A stretch of DNA of 10,503 nucleotides, taken from the NCBI GenBank assembly GCA_037447335.1, contig JBBIGV010000090.1, positions 1 to 10,503 of the forward strand, in the 5' to 3' direction. Below are positions 1 through 6,565 of this stretch, in pieces. Made by a program: the position numbers and the translations under genes. The notes under the pieces were generated by a model. It saw only the letters and a list, made by a program, of their open reading frames with translations. It searched no databases and was not told the DNA's origin. Position 1 is the first letter of the stretch. Each line of letters starts with the position of its first letter. This stretch comes from JBBIGV01 sp037447335 (lineage in GTDB: Bacteria; Bacteroidota; Ignavibacteria; Ignavibacteriales; Ignavibacteriaceae).

Positions 1-1456
1 TTGTAATGTTAGGTGAATCAATAACAGCAATAACATTTCTAGGAGGGCGGGGCGGAAGATCAATATACTGATAACTCATTCCATAATGTCCGCCATAAAG
101 TCCGATGTCGCTTCTTGAACCGTCAACGTCAAGAATATCCGGATCACCTGCATCAATTAAAAGTGAATACATTTGAAGTCTGAAGTCAAGTTCACCTTTT
201 GTAGTATCATCATTCATTACCATTGGGTCAACAGAAAGATTTGTTGTGTCAGGTGTAAATCCGGAATAGTTTATCCCGTTATTCCAAAGATTGTTATATT
301 GAAATGTCAGATTTTGTGAACCCCAGGCTCGAACACCTCTTTTTACATTCGAGATGACATTATTTTTTACTGTGTTATTTGGACCAACAAGAAATACGTA
401 GGCAGAGTTTTGTTGATTGTCAAAATATCCAATTGCAAAATTATTATTCATTTGTAAGTGTTCAACTCCTGAATTATATAATGCTGTTCTACCCTCATTT
501 GCATATATTAAGTTATTAAATACATAAGCTGAGTCTGATACGCTCAGCCTAATACCTTCTGCGGAGCCTAATTTATTCAATATTATTACATTGTTTGTAA
601 TTGTTGGTCTTGCGCCAAAGGATTTTCTGATACCAATTTCAGTTGTTACTATATAGTTTGAATCTATTATTGGTGTGTAGTTGTTAAAATATGCCTCGAT
701 AACAACCCCGGCTGATATGGCTGCTGAAGTATTGGGGTCCAACATTATCAAGTTGTTGTACACGGTTGCATTTGAATTAAAAAGATTTATCCCCTGGCTA
801 ACGTTTAGAAAAACATTATTATAAATTTTAAGATTCGAGTGATTACTTGTATCTAAATTGTTTACTATAACTCCATATCTGCCACGATTTACTTTGTTTT
901 CGTAAATCCAACTTATATTTTTACTGTTGGTAGCTCCTATCCCCCAACCCCATTGGGAGTTATTATATACCAATATCTGAAATCCTGTTAAAGTACAGCT
1001 ATCGGCTACCATAACAGAAATATCTTGTTGAAAATTTATTAAATCTCTTGTATCAATTAAACAACTGTCTGTTCCAGCGCCTATAAGTCTTAAACCTGTA
1101 ATCATTGTTATCTTTTCTTTATAAACACCATTAGCAACGTAGATTGTATCATATGGTTCACTAACATCAATACAATCCTGAATTTTATTTGCTGCAGTCT
1201 CCCACGAAGTGTAAGGCGGTTGGTTGCTGCCGTGCGGACTTACGTAGCGTATGGTTGCATCAGCGGTTGCAATTAACAATGCACAATGTATAATTAACAA
1301 TTGTAAAAGCATTATTAGTATCGGTTGTTTGGTTATCGTTTTCATAGTTTTATCTTGCGGTAAGTTTTGGCGCAGGACTGCTTGTGCAGTGATAACACTG
1401 CTTTTTTTCTCACTGCCGCTTAAACCCGGTTGCGGCTTCGTAATTAGGGTTTTCAT
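1..1456 (-). CDS. Secreted right-handed parallel beta-helix protein (DUF1565/NosD-like), partial: C-terminus beyond the left edge
   Basis: An unbroken minus-strand frame of 485 codons runs from ATG at 1456 to the window edge. AGGAG lies 7 nt upstream of this ATG. Residues 38-67 (MKTITKQPILIML...TADA) form a normal signal peptide, but they are preceded by 37 low-complexity residues, so the ATG at 1345 is an alternative start. After the signal come YVSPHGSNQP and a DUF1565-like opening (IYVANGVYKEKI, LRLIGAGTDSCLID, residues 105-135). About 250 residues of Asn-rich short repeats follow (IYNNVF, VYNNLI, ITNNVIILN, VFNNLIYAN, VKNNVISN), the ladder pattern of a beta-helix. The helix closes with LIDAGDPDILDVDGSRSDIGLYGG (residues 433-456), then PPRPPRNVIAVIDSP, which looks like the start of a fibronectin III domain. 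Beta-helix proteins of this kind are often carbohydrate-active or adhesive. No catalytic residues can be assigned, so the substrate is unknown. A T9SS tail would be expected beyond the edge but is not visible. Confidence 0.85.
   Translation of the reverse strand, partial: MKTLITKPQPGLSGSEKKSSVITAQAVLRQNLPQDKTMKTITKQPILIMLLQLLIIHCALLIATADATIRYVSPHGSNQPPYTSWETAANKIQDCIDVSEPYDTIYVANGVYKEKITMITGLRLIGAGTDSCLIDTRDLINFQQDISVMVADSCTLTGFQILVYNNSQWGWGIGATNSKNISWIYENKVNRGRYGVIVNNLDTSNHSNLKIYNNVFLNVSQGINLFNSNATVYNNLIMLDPNTSAAISAGVVIEAYFNNYTPIIDSNYIVTTEIGIRKSFGARPTITNNVIILNKLGSAEGIRLSVSDSAYVFNNLIYANEGRTALYNSGVEHLQMNNNFAIGYFDNQQNSAYVFLVGPNNTVKNNVISNVKRGVRAWGSQNLTFQYNNLWNNGINYSGFTPDTTNLSVDPMVMNDDTTKGELDFRLQMYSLLIDAGDPDILDVDGSRSDIGLYGGHYGMSYQYIDLPPRPPRNVIAVIDSPNIT
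1270..1300. repeat. Heptamer short tandem repeat inside the signal-peptide coding region
   Basis: Read on the minus strand the sequence is TTGTTAA, TTATACA, TTGTGCA, TTGTTAA, TTG: four degenerate 7-mers plus three bases. It encodes the hydrophobic core LLIIHCALLIA of the signal peptide. Degenerate heptamer arrays of the TTGTGAA/TTGTGCA type are known from intergenic DNA of cyanobacteria and other bacteria. Here the array is within a coding sequence. Confidence 0.55.
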
Positions 1457-1457
1457 A
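1346..1457. repeat. Short REP/MITE-like palindromic insertion in the 5' end of the beta-helix gene
   Basis: GTTTTCATA occurs at 1338-1346 and again at 1449-1457, exactly 111 bp (37 codons) apart, each copy containing a start codon of the minus-strand gene. The stretch between is rich in palindromes: GCAGTG-ATAA-CACTGC at 1386-1401, followed by seven T, and GCCGC/GCGGC at 1415-1419 and 1432-1436 around CTTAAACCCGG. Removing one 111-bp unit would place the AGGAG ribosome binding site 7 nt before MKTITKQPILIML, a textbook signal peptide. I infer an insertion that duplicated 9 bp and by chance kept the frame. Chance similarity of two MKT starts is the alternative. Confidence 0.5.
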
Positions 1458-1463
1458 ACAAAT

Positions 1464-1468
1464 CTCCT
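1464..1468 (-). promoter_or_regulatory. Shine-Dalgarno site of the beta-helix gene
   Basis: AGGAG on the minus strand ends 7 nt before the ATG at 1456. The alternative ATG at 1345 has no comparable site, so translation probably starts at 1456 even though the signal peptide begins 37 codons later. Confidence 0.7.
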
Positions 1469-1493
1469 AATTGTTATTTTATTAACCGGGTAA

Positions 1494-1522
1494 AACATAA
1501 GGACATTTTGTTTGAAACTCAA
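1494..1522 (-). promoter_or_regulatory. Candidate sigma70-like promoter of the beta-helix gene
   Basis: On the minus strand TTGAGT (1517-1522) and TATGTT (1494-1499) are separated by exactly 17 nt. Each matches the sigma70 consensus at 4 of 6 positions. Transcription would start near 1487, about 30 nt before the ATG. The site lies outside the insertion sequence, so the IS should not have removed it. Members of this phylum can use a different -7/-33 consensus, which I do not see clearly here. Confidence 0.4.
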
Positions 1523-1530
1523 TCTTAATC

Positions 1531-1549
1531 GTTAGCTAACCTTCAACGT
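1531..1549. repeat. Palindrome GTTAGCTAAC next to a CCTTCAACGT motif at the IS left flank
   Basis: GTTAGCTAAC (1531-1540) is a perfect 10-bp palindrome. It overlaps AACCTTCAACGT (1538-1549), a 12-mer that recurs exactly at 10489-10500. Its 10-mer core CCTTCAACGT also occurs at 10318-10327. All three copies are outside genes and two of them bound the palindromic element at the right end of the window. This suggests a remnant of the same repeat family at which the IS inserted. Confidence 0.45.
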
Positions 1550-1606
1550 GTAATAACTCTTTAGAAATGTCAGTATCTAAAACACAATAGAAATGTCAGG
1601 TCTAAG
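1549..1606 (+). repeat. IS left end with two transposase-site-like motifs
   Basis: TAGAAATGTCAG occurs at 1562-1573 and 1588-1599, 26 bp apart and in the same orientation. The inner copy extends as ATAGAAATGTCAGG plus TAAG and matches the right end in inverted orientation over about 18 of 20 positions. Paired sites of this kind are usual binding sites for a DDE transposase. Confidence 0.7.
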
Positions 1607-1632
1607 TTAATGAAATATTCTCTTAAAGGAGG

Positions 1633-1681
1633 GCATGCGGTAACGGAAGGAAGGCGTAGCCCGACTGGAGTTACCGCATGC
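1633..1681 (-). other. Strong hairpin downstream of the transposase gene, inside the IS
   Basis: GCATGCGGTAAC (1633-1644) pairs perfectly with GTTACCGCATGC (1670-1681), a 12-bp GC-rich stem with a 25-nt loop. The loop holds a small GGC-GTA-GCC hairpin (1653-1661). It begins 21 nt after the transposase stop codon. No T-run follows on either strand, so it is not a standard intrinsic terminator. It may protect the transcript end or block read-through, or be a recognition structure. Confidence 0.7.
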
Positions 1682-1702
1682 TGCTCACATTTGACTTTAT
1701 CT

Positions 1703-2923
1703 CTACCTGTTTGCATATCTTGCCTTTCCAAATGAATTCCTCTTCCAAAGATGATCCCCCTTAGGAGGACAATACCTGGTTTTCTTTTCCTCTGCTTGTT
1801 TGTTCAACTCTCTGAGGTTCAATTCTTCTTCACCGTTAAAAATATAAAGGCTGCCATCTAAATACTTACTTACGGTTACATTCTGTCCCGGTATTGGTAA
1901 TACTGCTTTTGATCTTTCCAACTGTATATACTTTGCATTTAACGTAATTGTATAATCATTCCTTACTTTTTTGACAGTTTCAAAGCAGAATACACTATCC
2001 AGGTTTATTTGCCCGATTTCTCTGTGTATGTCTGCCAATTGTTCTGGTTGTGCAAATCTTTTATTGTAATCTTCTGTGAAGTCTTCATCCAAGAATTTAT
2101 TGGCTTGCTTGATTGTTGAAATAGCTCTTAGCCTCATTTCTTTTACAAGACGATCCTGAATCGTTCTGTTACCACTTTCTACTCTACCTTTTGCTTCTGA
2201 TGAATTTGCATAGATCGTCTTCACTGAAAGTTTCTCCATTGCCAATTGATAATCTGTTTTCTTCTTTTCTGAATAAAAAACGCTATATTTGTCTGTGTAT
2301 ATGGAATTAGGTATCCCATTTTGCTGACAATATTCTCTAAGCATCTTTAAGACTGATTCAGCGTTCTCTGACTCTGCAAATCTTAAAAATACCTTGCTGC
2401 TGGCATCATCTATTGCGTTCAAAAAACAACAAATCGGTCCTCTGGCTTCGACCCAGTCGTGATGACTTCCATCGAATTGCACCATCTCTCCGATTGCTTT
2501 CCTTCTTTGTCTTTTCTTTTTATGGGGGCGTTTCTTTCTTTCTGAGCTTAATATGCCGTTTTGCCTCATCCATCTTTGGAGTGTCTCGTGATTTATTTTT
2601 ATCCCTTCATATTCTTCCAGCTTCTCGGCAAATAATGTCGGCTCAAAGTCCCAATACCGCTTCCAGTATATTTCTATTACTTTTTTCTTTACCGGCTCTG
2701 GATATCCTCTGTTCGATGTCTTTGCTCTAAGGCGATGTATTATTCCTCTGTCGCCTTCAGACTTATACCTGCTAAACAATCTGTAGCTTTGTCGCTCACT
2801 TATCCCGAGTAGTTCTGATGCCTCCATTACCGTTAGATTTCCCCTTATTTTCTTTTCTAATACTTTTATTCGTTTCCGCTCTTTTTGACTCATTTCCAGG
2901 ATATCCTTTTTTTCTTCTGACAT
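1703..2923 (-). CDS. DDE transposase, IS1202/ISNCY type
   Basis: This 406-residue protein catalyses DNA cleavage and strand transfer for the surrounding IS. I chose the ATG at 2923 (MSEEKKDILE), which has AGAGG about 9 nt upstream. An in-frame ATG 48 nt further up sits in the terminal repeat. A helix-turn-helix region covers about residues 28-65 (MEASELLGISERQSYRLFSR). A second DNA-binding region follows at about 75-120 (EPTLFAEKLEEYEGIKI, ETLQRWM). The RNase H-like core carries the likely catalytic triad D151 (VQFDGSHHDW), D211 (YTDKYSVF) and E249 (AKGRVES). The pattern of GPICCFLNAIDDASS and AKGRVESGNRTIQDRL is typical of the IS1202/ISNCY transposases. The gene looks full-length and intact, so the element could be active. 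The C-terminus is basic (KKTRYCPPKGDHLWKRNSFGKARYANR spans 380-406). Confidence 0.93.
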   Translation of the reverse strand: MSEEKKDILEMSQKERKRIKVLEKKIRGNLTVMEASELLGISERQSYRLFSRYKSEGDRGIIHRLRAKTSNRGYPEPVKKKVIEIYWKRYWDFEPTLFAEKLEEYEGIKINHETLQRWMRQNGILSSERKKRPHKKKRQRRKAIGEMVQFDGSHHDWVEARGPICCFLNAIDDASSKVFLRFAESENAESVLKMLREYCQQNGIPNSIYTDKYSVFYSEKKKTDYQLAMEKLSVKTIYANSSEAKGRVESGNRTIQDRLVKEMRLRAISTIKQANKFLDEDFTEDYNKRFAQPEQLADIHREIGQINLDSVFCFETVKKVRNDYTITLNAKYIQLERSKAVLPIPGQNVTVSKYLDGSLYIFNGEEELNLRELNKQAEEKKTRYCPPKGDHLWKRNSFGKARYANR

Positions 2924-2957
2924 CTTAGTTACCTCTTTTTTTGTAAATAATTTGCCG

Positions 2958-3014
2958 CTTAACCCTGACATTTCTATCGAGTCATATACCTGATATTTAT
3001 AGTGTGCTCTTACA
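2958..3014 (-). repeat. IS right end with two transposase-site-like motifs
   Basis: Read on the minus strand, TAGAAATGTCAG lies at 2976-2965 and a diverged copy TATAAATATCAG at 3001-2990, 25 bp apart. They mirror the left end. The inner motif contains an ATG (2971) that would extend the transposase frame by 16 codons, but it belongs to the terminal repeat. Confidence 0.7.
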
Positions 3015-3039
3015 AGTTAAATTTTTTCAATGCTATAGT
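3010..3039 (+). promoter_or_regulatory. Possible hybrid promoter spanning the IS right tip
   Basis: TTACAA (3010-3015), straddling the proposed IS tip, and TATAGT (3034-3039), in flanking DNA, are 18 nt apart and face the serine protease gene. TATAGT is a fair -10 element, but the -35 match is poor. The remaining leader (3040-3122) is AT-rich and offers other weak -10-like strings such as TATATA. This is a suggestion only. Confidence 0.2.
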
Positions 3040-3122
3040 GCTTTTTATATAAAAATATTTTCATAAGTTAGAGGTGTTATTAATGAAATAATCTTTCACA
3101 AACTTAAGGGACTTTAAGGAAA

Positions 3123-6100
3123 ATGTTAAATACTTTTCAAAAGCACTCTCCGGTACGGTTCTTCCTGGTGCTTATATCTCTGCTCTTCCTGTCAACAAAT
3201 GCAAGCGCACAGTTAAGTGAAGGCGGAATTCCGTACAGTTTCAAAAACACTCTCATCAATCCCGTTGCGACTGTTGAGATGCCCCCGGTAGATGTACCGG
3301 CACTATTAGCTGAAGATGAACTTGACGATCTGAAAGGTATTCCCTTCAGATTTGGTTACCCGATTGAAACAAACCTTGATCTTAAGCGCGATGGCACATT
3401 CGAATTGCTATCTAATGGCGACAAGCTCTGGAGTTTAAGAATTTATGCACCGGGTGCAAGTTCTATAAATCTGAATTATAACGATTTCTGGCTGCCCGAA
3501 GGCGGCAGGCTTTTTATTTTTAACGATGCACATAATGAAGTTATCGGCGCCTTCACAAAAAGAAATAATAAAGAAAACGGTGAATTTGCAACCGGCATAC
3601 TCAGAGGCGAAGGCGTTACTCTCGAATATTATGAGCCTGCCGTTGTTGAGTCTCCGGGAATTATAAATATTTCATCTGTTATTTATGGATATAAAGATGT
3701 ATTTAAAAAGATGGAGACGGATAATTTTGGTCAGTCCGGCTGGTGCAATATAAACACTATTTGCCCAGAAGGCGATCCCTGGCGCAATGAAATTCGTGCA
3801 GTGGCAATGATTCTGACAGCAGGCGGCTCAAGACTGTGCAGCGGTTCGATGATTAACAACGTCAGGCAGGATCTTACACCATACTTTCTTACTGCAAATC
3901 ACTGCGTAGGAAGTGGTTCACAGAACTGGATAATTATGTTCAGATATCAGAGCCCGCAGTGCACACCAAGCGTAAACGGACCGCTTAACTACACAGTGCA
4001 GGGAACACAGCTTAAAGCAAGTAATACAGCATCCGACTTTGCGTTGTTCCTGTTAAACGAGGCGCCGCCGGATTCTTACGAAGTTCACTTTGCAGGCTGG
4101 AGCGCAATTGATGTACCTTCAACAAACTCGGTTGGTATTCATCATCCGCGCGGTGATGTAAAAAAAATATCCTTTGATCTTAATCCGCCTACTCACAGTT
4201 CATGGAGCGGTACTCCTCCAAATTCACACTGGAGAGTAGGGCAATGGGAATTCGGAACTACTGAACCTGGATCTTCAGGCTCTCCCTTGTTTGACCAGAA
4301 CCACAGAATTACAGGGCAATTACACGGCGGACTTGCATCCTGCACTGTTATTGACTACGATGCTTATGGTAAATTTTCTTTTACATGGAACTACGGCTCG
4401 ACGCCATCTACAAGAGCTAAAGACTGGCTTGATCCTGATAATACAGGAACTTTAGTGCTGGATGGTTGGGATCCAACCATAGGCGATCCAGATACTATTC
4501 CACCTACACCCATTACCGATCTTGCTGTAATTGATCCAACTTCTAATTCTTTGCGTTTAACATGGACTGCGCCGCTTGATACTTCTTACGGTGGTGTGAA
4601 GGCTTATGACATCAGAATGTCTAATTCTCCAATTAACGACCTGACATCTTTTCTTAATGCACAACAGATTCCATTTCCGGGGCAGCCAGCATCTTACGGC
4701 ACCCCCGAAAGTATCGAAGTAACCGGGCTTGATTTCAATTTAACATATTACTTTGCCATCAGGTCCAGGGACTTTTGGAATAACTGGTCGGGAATTTCAA
4801 ACTCTCATGGCGGAACTACATTATTTGCACCGCAGGTCGGAGTCAATCCGGTTTCTGTGTATCATGCGCTTATGCAAAACACTGTATTTGTTGATACAGT
4901 ATTTGTATCTAATATATCGTCTAACGCATCAACGCTTGATTATTCGATAACGCTTGATAACAATACTTTTCCGGGCGGTATGGTTGATTTCAAAGTTATT
5001 CCTGCAAAAAATATTTCTGCTGAAAGACTGGACAATACTATGAAAGATGTTGAAGTTCAGTATTACGGTGTAAGTATTGACGGAATGGGCGGACCGGATC
5101 TTTTCGGATATAAATGGATAGACAGTAATGAACCCAACGGACCCGCTTATGTTTGGGAAGATATTTCTTCAACAGGCACACAGGTTACAAACTGGATTGC
5201 AACCGGTACTTTCGCTCCGAGAGACGAAGGTTATGCAGGACCATTACCGATCGGATTCAATTTCAAGTTTTACGGAAATCCTAAAACTGATGCTTATATA
5301 AGCACTAACGGACTTGTAATGTTCGGGCCCGTTAGTCAGAATATTTTTACAAATGCACAAATCCCCAATTCCGCTGTTCCAAATGAATTTATTGCTCCTT
5401 TCTGGGATGACCTTGATGGAAGAAACCAGGGAACCGTTCATTACCAAACCATCGGCAATAAATTTATTGTTCAGTTTACCAACTGGCAGAGATATCCAAC
5501 AACAGGATCTTTAACATTCCAGGTTGTGCTTTATCAGAACGGGAAGATTCTTGTGTATTATAATAACATGAATGTTACCCTGAACTCTGCAACAATCGGA
5601 ATTGAAAATGCCGCCGGTAACGACGGCTTGCAGGTGGCGTATAATGCGAACTATGTTCAGAATAACATGGCGCTTCAATTTGCGGCAGAGCCAGACTGGT
5701 TAAGCACAAATAATTCTTCAGGAAGAATTTATAATGGAAATTCAGTTGCTGTAGAGCTAACATTCCGCACAGAAGATTATCAGCTTGGTAATTATTCAAT
5801 GGATATGATAATTGCGAGCAACGACCCGGTTACACCATCACTGGTTGTTCCGGTTTTGATGGATATTGTGATACCCGTTGAGCTTTCTGCTCTTTCAGCA
5901 GCTTCTGACAGGAACAATGTGATTCTTAAATGGTCAACTGCAACCGAAACCAACAACCAGGGCTTTGTTGTTGAAAGAAAACACAAAGACAATAATGAAT
6001 GGATTGAAGCAGCCTTTATAAGTGGTACGGGTAATTCAACAGAGATAGTTAATTATTCTTATACCGATAAGGCTTTGCAGATAGGTCAATATATTTATCG

Positions 6101-6446
6101 CCTTAAGCAGATTGACTTCGATGGAACATTCTCTTACTCACCTGAAATTCAGGTAGATGTTAACGCTCCTGAAGATTTCGTGCTGTATCAGAATTACCCT
6201 AATCCGTTCAACCCGGTAACAACTATCGAATTTTCGCTGCCGGTTAATGCTGAAGTTACAGTTAAGATTTTTACGGCTTTAGGCGAACTTGTTACTACTG
6301 TTGTAAACGGTAAAGCAGAAGCAGGTTATCATAAAGTCAGCTTTGATGCTTCGGGTTTAACATCGGGTGTTTACATTTACCGGATTATGGCAAATGCCGA
6401 TGGGAAAAACTTTGTTGACACCAAGAAAATGATACTGATGAAATAA
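3123..6446 (+). CDS. T9SS-exported lysyl endopeptidase-like serine protease (family S1) with multidomain C-terminus
   Basis: The product has 1107 residues. Residues 1-29 are a signal peptide (cleavage ASA/Q), 30 to about 202 a propeptide. The catalytic domain begins near G203 and closely follows Achromobacter lysyl endopeptidase: triad H260 (LTANHC), D305 (ASDFAL), S385 (PGSSGSP). Six cysteines (208, 214, 239, 261, 280, 407) match the three disulfides of that family. H401 and D413 match the residues that shape its Lys-selecting S1 pocket, so cleavage after lysine is inferred. The domain ends at DWLDPDNTGTLVLDGWD. Then follow a fibronectin III domain (about 459-567), an Ig-like domain (about 572-916) interrupted by a nested domain (about 620-855, GYKWIDSNEPNGP, PIGFNFKFYGNPKT), a stalk (918-1012) and a T9SS sorting domain (1019-1107, LYQNYPNPFNP). 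It should cross the outer membrane. TTAAGGA lies close before the start. Its C-terminal half is paralogous to the next gene. Confidence 0.93.
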   Translation: MLNTFQKHSPVRFFLVLISLLFLSTNASAQLSEGGIPYSFKNTLINPVATVEMPPVDVPALLAEDELDDLKGIPFRFGYPIETNLDLKRDGTFELLSNGDKLWSLRIYAPGASSINLNYNDFWLPEGGRLFIFNDAHNEVIGAFTKRNNKENGEFATGILRGEGVTLEYYEPAVVESPGIINISSVIYGYKDVFKKMETDNFGQSGWCNINTICPEGDPWRNEIRAVAMILTAGGSRLCSGSMINNVRQDLTPYFLTANHCVGSGSQNWIIMFRYQSPQCTPSVNGPLNYTVQGTQLKASNTASDFALFLLNEAPPDSYEVHFAGWSAIDVPSTNSVGIHHPRGDVKKISFDLNPPTHSSWSGTPPNSHWRVGQWEFGTTEPGSSGSPLFDQNHRITGQLHGGLASCTVIDYDAYGKFSFTWNYGSTPSTRAKDWLDPDNTGTLVLDGWDPTIGDPDTIPPTPITDLAVIDPTSNSLRLTWTAPLDTSYGGVKAYDIRMSNSPINDLTSFLNAQQIPFPGQPASYGTPESIEVTGLDFNLTYYFAIRSRDFWNNWSGISNSHGGTTLFAPQVGVNPVSVYHALMQNTVFVDTVFVSNISSNASTLDYSITLDNNTFPGGMVDFKVIPAKNISAERLDNTMKDVEVQYYGVSIDGMGGPDLFGYKWIDSNEPNGPAYVWEDISSTGTQVTNWIATGTFAPRDEGYAGPLPIGFNFKFYGNPKTDAYISTNGLVMFGPVSQNIFTNAQIPNSAVPNEFIAPFWDDLDGRNQGTVHYQTIGNKFIVQFTNWQRYPTTGSLTFQVVLYQNGKILVYYNNMNVTLNSATIGIENAAGNDGLQVAYNANYVQNNMALQFAAEPDWLSTNNSSGRIYNGNSVAVELTFRTEDYQLGNYSMDMIIASNDPVTPSLVVPVLMDIVIPVELSALSAASDRNNVILKWSTATETNNQGFVVERKHKDNNEWIEAAFISGTGNSTEIVNYSYTDKALQIGQYIYRLKQIDFDGTFSYSPEIQVDVNAPEDFVLYQNYPNPFNPVTTIEFSLPVNAEVTVKIFTALGELVTTVVNGKAEAGYHKVSFDASGLTSGVYIYRIMANADGKNFVDTKKMILMK

Positions 6447-6493
6447 TTCTGCTGAATTATTTTTATCAGAAGAGTTCTTTAAAATTAAACAGT

Positions 6494-6534
6494 ATGGCTG
6501 TTGTCTTTAATAATCTGGGCAGCAGCCATTTTTT
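6494..6534 (+). terminator. Intrinsic terminator after the serine protease gene
   Basis: ATGGCTGTTGTC (6494-6505) pairs with GGCAGCAGCCAT (6518-6529) over 12 bp including two G-U pairs, with a 12-nt loop and six T at 6529-6534. It lies 47 nt after the stop codon. Only 31 nt separate it from the next start codon, so that gene needs read-through or a promoter overlapping the terminator. Confidence 0.8.
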
Positions 6535-6538
6535 AAAC

Positions 6539-6565
6539 GACGTTCAATAATAAAAGGGGAACGTT
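6539..6565 (+). promoter_or_regulatory. Ribosome binding site presented in a small hairpin loop
   Basis: GACGTTC (6539-6545) can pair with GAACGTT (6559-6565), 7 bp with one G-U pair. The 13-nt loop carries most of the AAAAGGGG Shine-Dalgarno sequence (6552-6559), and the ATG follows the stem directly at 6566. The pairing could tune initiation of the C25 protease. The stem is short, so regulation is speculative, while the Shine-Dalgarno site itself is clear. Confidence 0.45.

Larger units (their letters stand above)
1549..3014 (-). mobile_element. Complete insertion sequence, IS1202/ISNCY type, about 1466 bp
   Basis: One intact DDE transposase is enclosed by related ends. Read inward from each proposed tip, the left end starts TGTAATAACTC and the right end TGTAAGAGCAC. 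Each has an outer motif TAGAAATGTCAG (left) or TATAAATATCAG (right) starting exactly 13 nt in, and an inner perfect TAGAAATGTCAG copy starting 39 or 38 nt in. This symmetry is the basis for the boundaries. Weaker similarity (AAC, one base, TGTAA) continues 4 bp outwards, so the tips could be off by a few bases. I found no target-site duplication. IS1202-type elements are known to make duplications of differing lengths, so a diverged flank or rearrangement is possible. Confidence 0.75.

Noticed and set aside
1386..1408. GCAGTG-ATAA-CACTGC plus seven T as a plus-strand intrinsic terminator
   Set aside because: No plus-strand gene ends nearby, and the segment fits better as part of a palindromic repeat read in the minus-strand gene.
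1251..1493. Plus-strand open frame with a hydrophobic product opposite the beta-helix gene start
   Set aside because: It lies antisense to a well-supported coding region with domain homology, and its hydrophobicity comes from the AT-rich signal-peptide and repeat DNA.
2924..2971. N-terminal extension of the transposase to the ATG at 2971
   Set aside because: That ATG is inside the inner terminal repeat of the IS, and the ATG at 2923 has its own ribosome binding site.
5085..5705. Recent gene conversion between the two protease tails
   Set aside because: The conserved protein segment differs at many silent positions, which indicates old divergence under selection and not recent copying.
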